NCBI GenBank assembly: GCA_905236675.1
Contig: CAJOND010000009.1
Coordinates: 30,846-94,845, forward strand
Source of the DNA: Candidatus Rifleibacteriota bacterium
GTDB lineage: Bacteria > Muiribacteriota > Ozemobacteria > Ozemobacterales > Ozemobacteraceae
Direction of reading: 5' to 3'
Length of the DNA: 64,000 nucleotides
Shown: positions 63,157 through 64,000 of the stretch, one piece after another
How the letters are laid out: each line of letters opens with the position of its first letter
Numbering within the stretch: position 1 is the stretch's first letter
Program-made: the position numbers and the translations under genes
Notes under the pieces: model-generated
Told to the model about the DNA's origin: nothing
Seen by the model: only the letters and a program-made list of their open reading frames with translations
Database searches by the model: none

Positions 63157-63552
63157 TCAAAGCAATTTCCAAAAGCCGTTATGGGAAGTTCCTTCTCTTT
63201 GAATTATTCCTTTTTTAATAAGTTTCCTTATATAATATTTTACTGTGCTAATGTTCCACGACAATAATTCAGCCACTCTCTTTTGAGTTATTTTGGGTTC
63301 TTTAACCAAAACTTTTATAAGTTGTTGTTCTTCTAATCTTAAGTTTTGGAACCATTCATCAGATACTTCCAACCTGCGATTTTTACCTGTAAATGTTTTG
63401 GTATTAGTTTGGTCAGTTTGGTCAGTTTGGTCAGTTTGGTTAGTTTGGTCAGTTTGGTTGGTTTGGTTGGTTTGGTTAGCTTGGTCAGTTTGGTCAGTTT
63501 GGTTATCTTGGTTAGCTTGGTCAGCTTGGTTGACTTGGATGAAATAATAATC
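63157..63552 (-). pseudogene. C-terminal fragment of an HTH (AlbA_2-like ATP-binding regulator) gene with a 9-bp repeat linker
   Basis: The last 70 residues form a winged helix (VLVKEPKITQKRVAELLSWN ... GIIQREGTSHNGFWKLL), the ending typical of AlbA_2/divergent-AAA regulator proteins. Upstream, the same frame is open without an ATG through a Q-T-D/N repeat (CAAACTGAC units) up to a TAA at 63,553. A TTG at 63,372 could start a 71-residue product, but has no ribosome site. The N-terminal ATP-binding domain is missing, and the DUF3791-type gene sits where it should be. I read it as a remnant left by rearrangement. Confidence 0.6.
63406..63540. repeat. Tandem 9-bp repeat (TTGGTCAGT units, about 15 copies)
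   Basis: Units TTGGTCAGT, TTGGTTAGT, TTGGTTGGT and similar in direct order. The unit length is a multiple of three and keeps the frame of the HTH fragment, giving a Q-T-D/N linker. Similar in-frame linkers are common before the HTH of AlbA_2-type proteins. Confidence 0.85.
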
Positions 63553-63759
63553 TTACCTGGTTCTAGCAGATTCTAAGAGTTTGTCTATATCGTTATAGGC
63601 ATTTTCTAAGTATTCTGTATGATACATCTCATACATATTATAGATAGTATCGGTAATACCTGCTTCGTCCCATTTCTTTAAAACTACATCTGCTGATGAA
63701 TTTCTTGCAAAAGCATACTGTTCCAAAAGAAAAATAAAGAATTCCATTTCCTTAGACAT
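63553..63759 (-). CDS. DUF3791-family small protein
   Basis: Sixty-eight residues: MSKEMEFFIFLLEQYAFARN, then VLKKWDEAGITDTIYNMYEMYHTEYLENA and DIDKLL. This matches the general pattern of DUF3791 proteins as I know it. Genes of this type commonly sit in two- or three-gene cassettes with DUF3990, proposed as toxin-antitoxin-like; the activity is not established. It starts 1 bp after the preceding gene. Confidence 0.7.
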   Translation of the reverse strand: MSKEMEFFIFLLEQYAFARNSSADVVLKKWDEAGITDTIYNMYEMYHTEYLENAYNDIDKLLESARTR

Positions 63760-63760
63760 A

Positions 63761-63994
63761 TTAATCTCGCCTTAAATATAAAGAATTTCTTGGGTCTCCT
63801 GTAATACGTTCGCTTTCCCACATATCAAATATACCTATTGGAGAGAATTCCCACATTTCTAATTTTTCATCAGAAAGCATTTTATATGTTTTAGATGAAA
63901 CAAACAATCTAAGAGCTTCAAGAGGTTCTATTCCATATTTGTTATTAATTTTATTCGTTATTTCTTTATTATAATAAGCCAATATGAAAGGCAT
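63761..63994 (-). CDS. Partner protein of the DUF3791 cassette
   Basis: Seventy-seven residues from an ATG at 63,994; the upstream region is outside the window, so a longer form cannot be excluded. KYGIEPLEALRLFVSSKTYKM, MWEFSPIGIFDMWESE and TGDPRNSLYLRRD form a conserved-looking small protein that I have seen beside DUF3791 genes, function unknown. The 1-bp gap to the next gene indicates one transcript. Confidence 0.62.
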   Translation of the reverse strand: MPFILAYYNKEITNKINNKYGIEPLEALRLFVSSKTYKMLSDEKLEMWEFSPIGIFDMWESERITGDPRNSLYLRRD

Positions 63995-64000
63995 TTCTTT

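Noticed and set aside
63406..63540. Regular repeats that could be a CRISPR array
   Set aside because: The 9-bp units are contiguous, with no unique spacers and no cas genes; they encode an in-frame linker.

Overview
The window is about 64 kb of AT-rich bacterial chromosome, almost entirely housekeeping and envelope or signalling genes with short intergenic gaps. Signal peptides, lipoboxes, a SurA-like periplasmic chaperone, a LysM/lytic transglycosylase and a Tat-type signal point to a bacterium with an exported or periplasmic compartment, probably diderm. RNase Y, a MetH without its reactivation domain, a YitJ-type methyltransferase/MTHFR fusion and many SpoIIE-type phosphatases with HAMP domains do not fit a well-known model lineage. 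I would not assign a phylum from the sequence alone. No phage, IS element or CRISPR array is visible.

Layout. 0-9.4 kb: end of surE, birA, then a minus-strand block (ymdB, rny, a parvulin chaperone, cobalamin-dependent methionine synthase, a Q/N-rich lipoprotein). 9.6-14.5 kb: exported thioredoxin-like protein, SLC13/ArsB-like transporter, MATE exporter, tcdA, zinc-ribbon protein. 14.6-22.6 kb: EF-hand-type protein, small secreted protein, FecCD-type ABC permease and ATPase, an orphan RnfD/RnfG-like pair, a Ycf46-type AAA+ ATPase. 23-26.5 kb: cysE and a lipoprotein/HEAT-repeat pair. 26.6-32.6 kb: two large SpoIIE-like receptors whose catalytic residues are degenerate. 32.7-41 kb: TPR protein, PgeF/YfiH, a membrane protein, an FN3 lipoprotein, a truncated moeA and an ABC binding protein. 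41-49.5 kb: pgi with an in-frame signal-peptide-like extension, yitJ-like fusion, lytic transglycosylase, Tat aldo-keto reductase/ferredoxin fusion, a probable 6S RNA and a YqaA-type membrane protein. 49.7-61.5 kb: two consecutive convergent pairs of catalytically intact SpoIIE receptors. 61.7-64 kb: recA, tRNA-Ala(CGC), an HTH fragment with a 9-bp tandem repeat, and a DUF3791-type cassette.

How genes connect. MetH, the homocysteine methyltransferase/MTHFR fusion and CysE form a sulfur amino-acid and one-carbon set. The FecCD-type permease/ATPase operon at 17 kb and the moeA-binding-protein operon at 39 kb carry the same roughly 110-nt upstream element: two dissimilar hairpins at the same place next to a near-identical 27-nt core, about 160 nt before each start codon. 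This suggests one metal or oxyanion (MolABC-like) uptake system under shared RNA control and is the best candidate here for an undescribed regulator. Six SpoIIE-type proteins with one unusual double-ectodomain layout, two of them apparent pseudophosphatases, form the second notable system. Three genes for TPR, HEAT/lipoprotein and EF-hand proteins have sigma-28/sigma-D-like promoter matches with identical spacing.

Intergenic gaps hold a dispersed set of short word repeats (GGTTGGTGG-type tracts, a GCCAAGC...GCTTGGC palindrome followed by GTGG, CTTCAAT and TTTTCAG words) and a 70-bp repeat. Some of these run into genes and appear to have changed the ends of moeA and of a membrane-protein gene.
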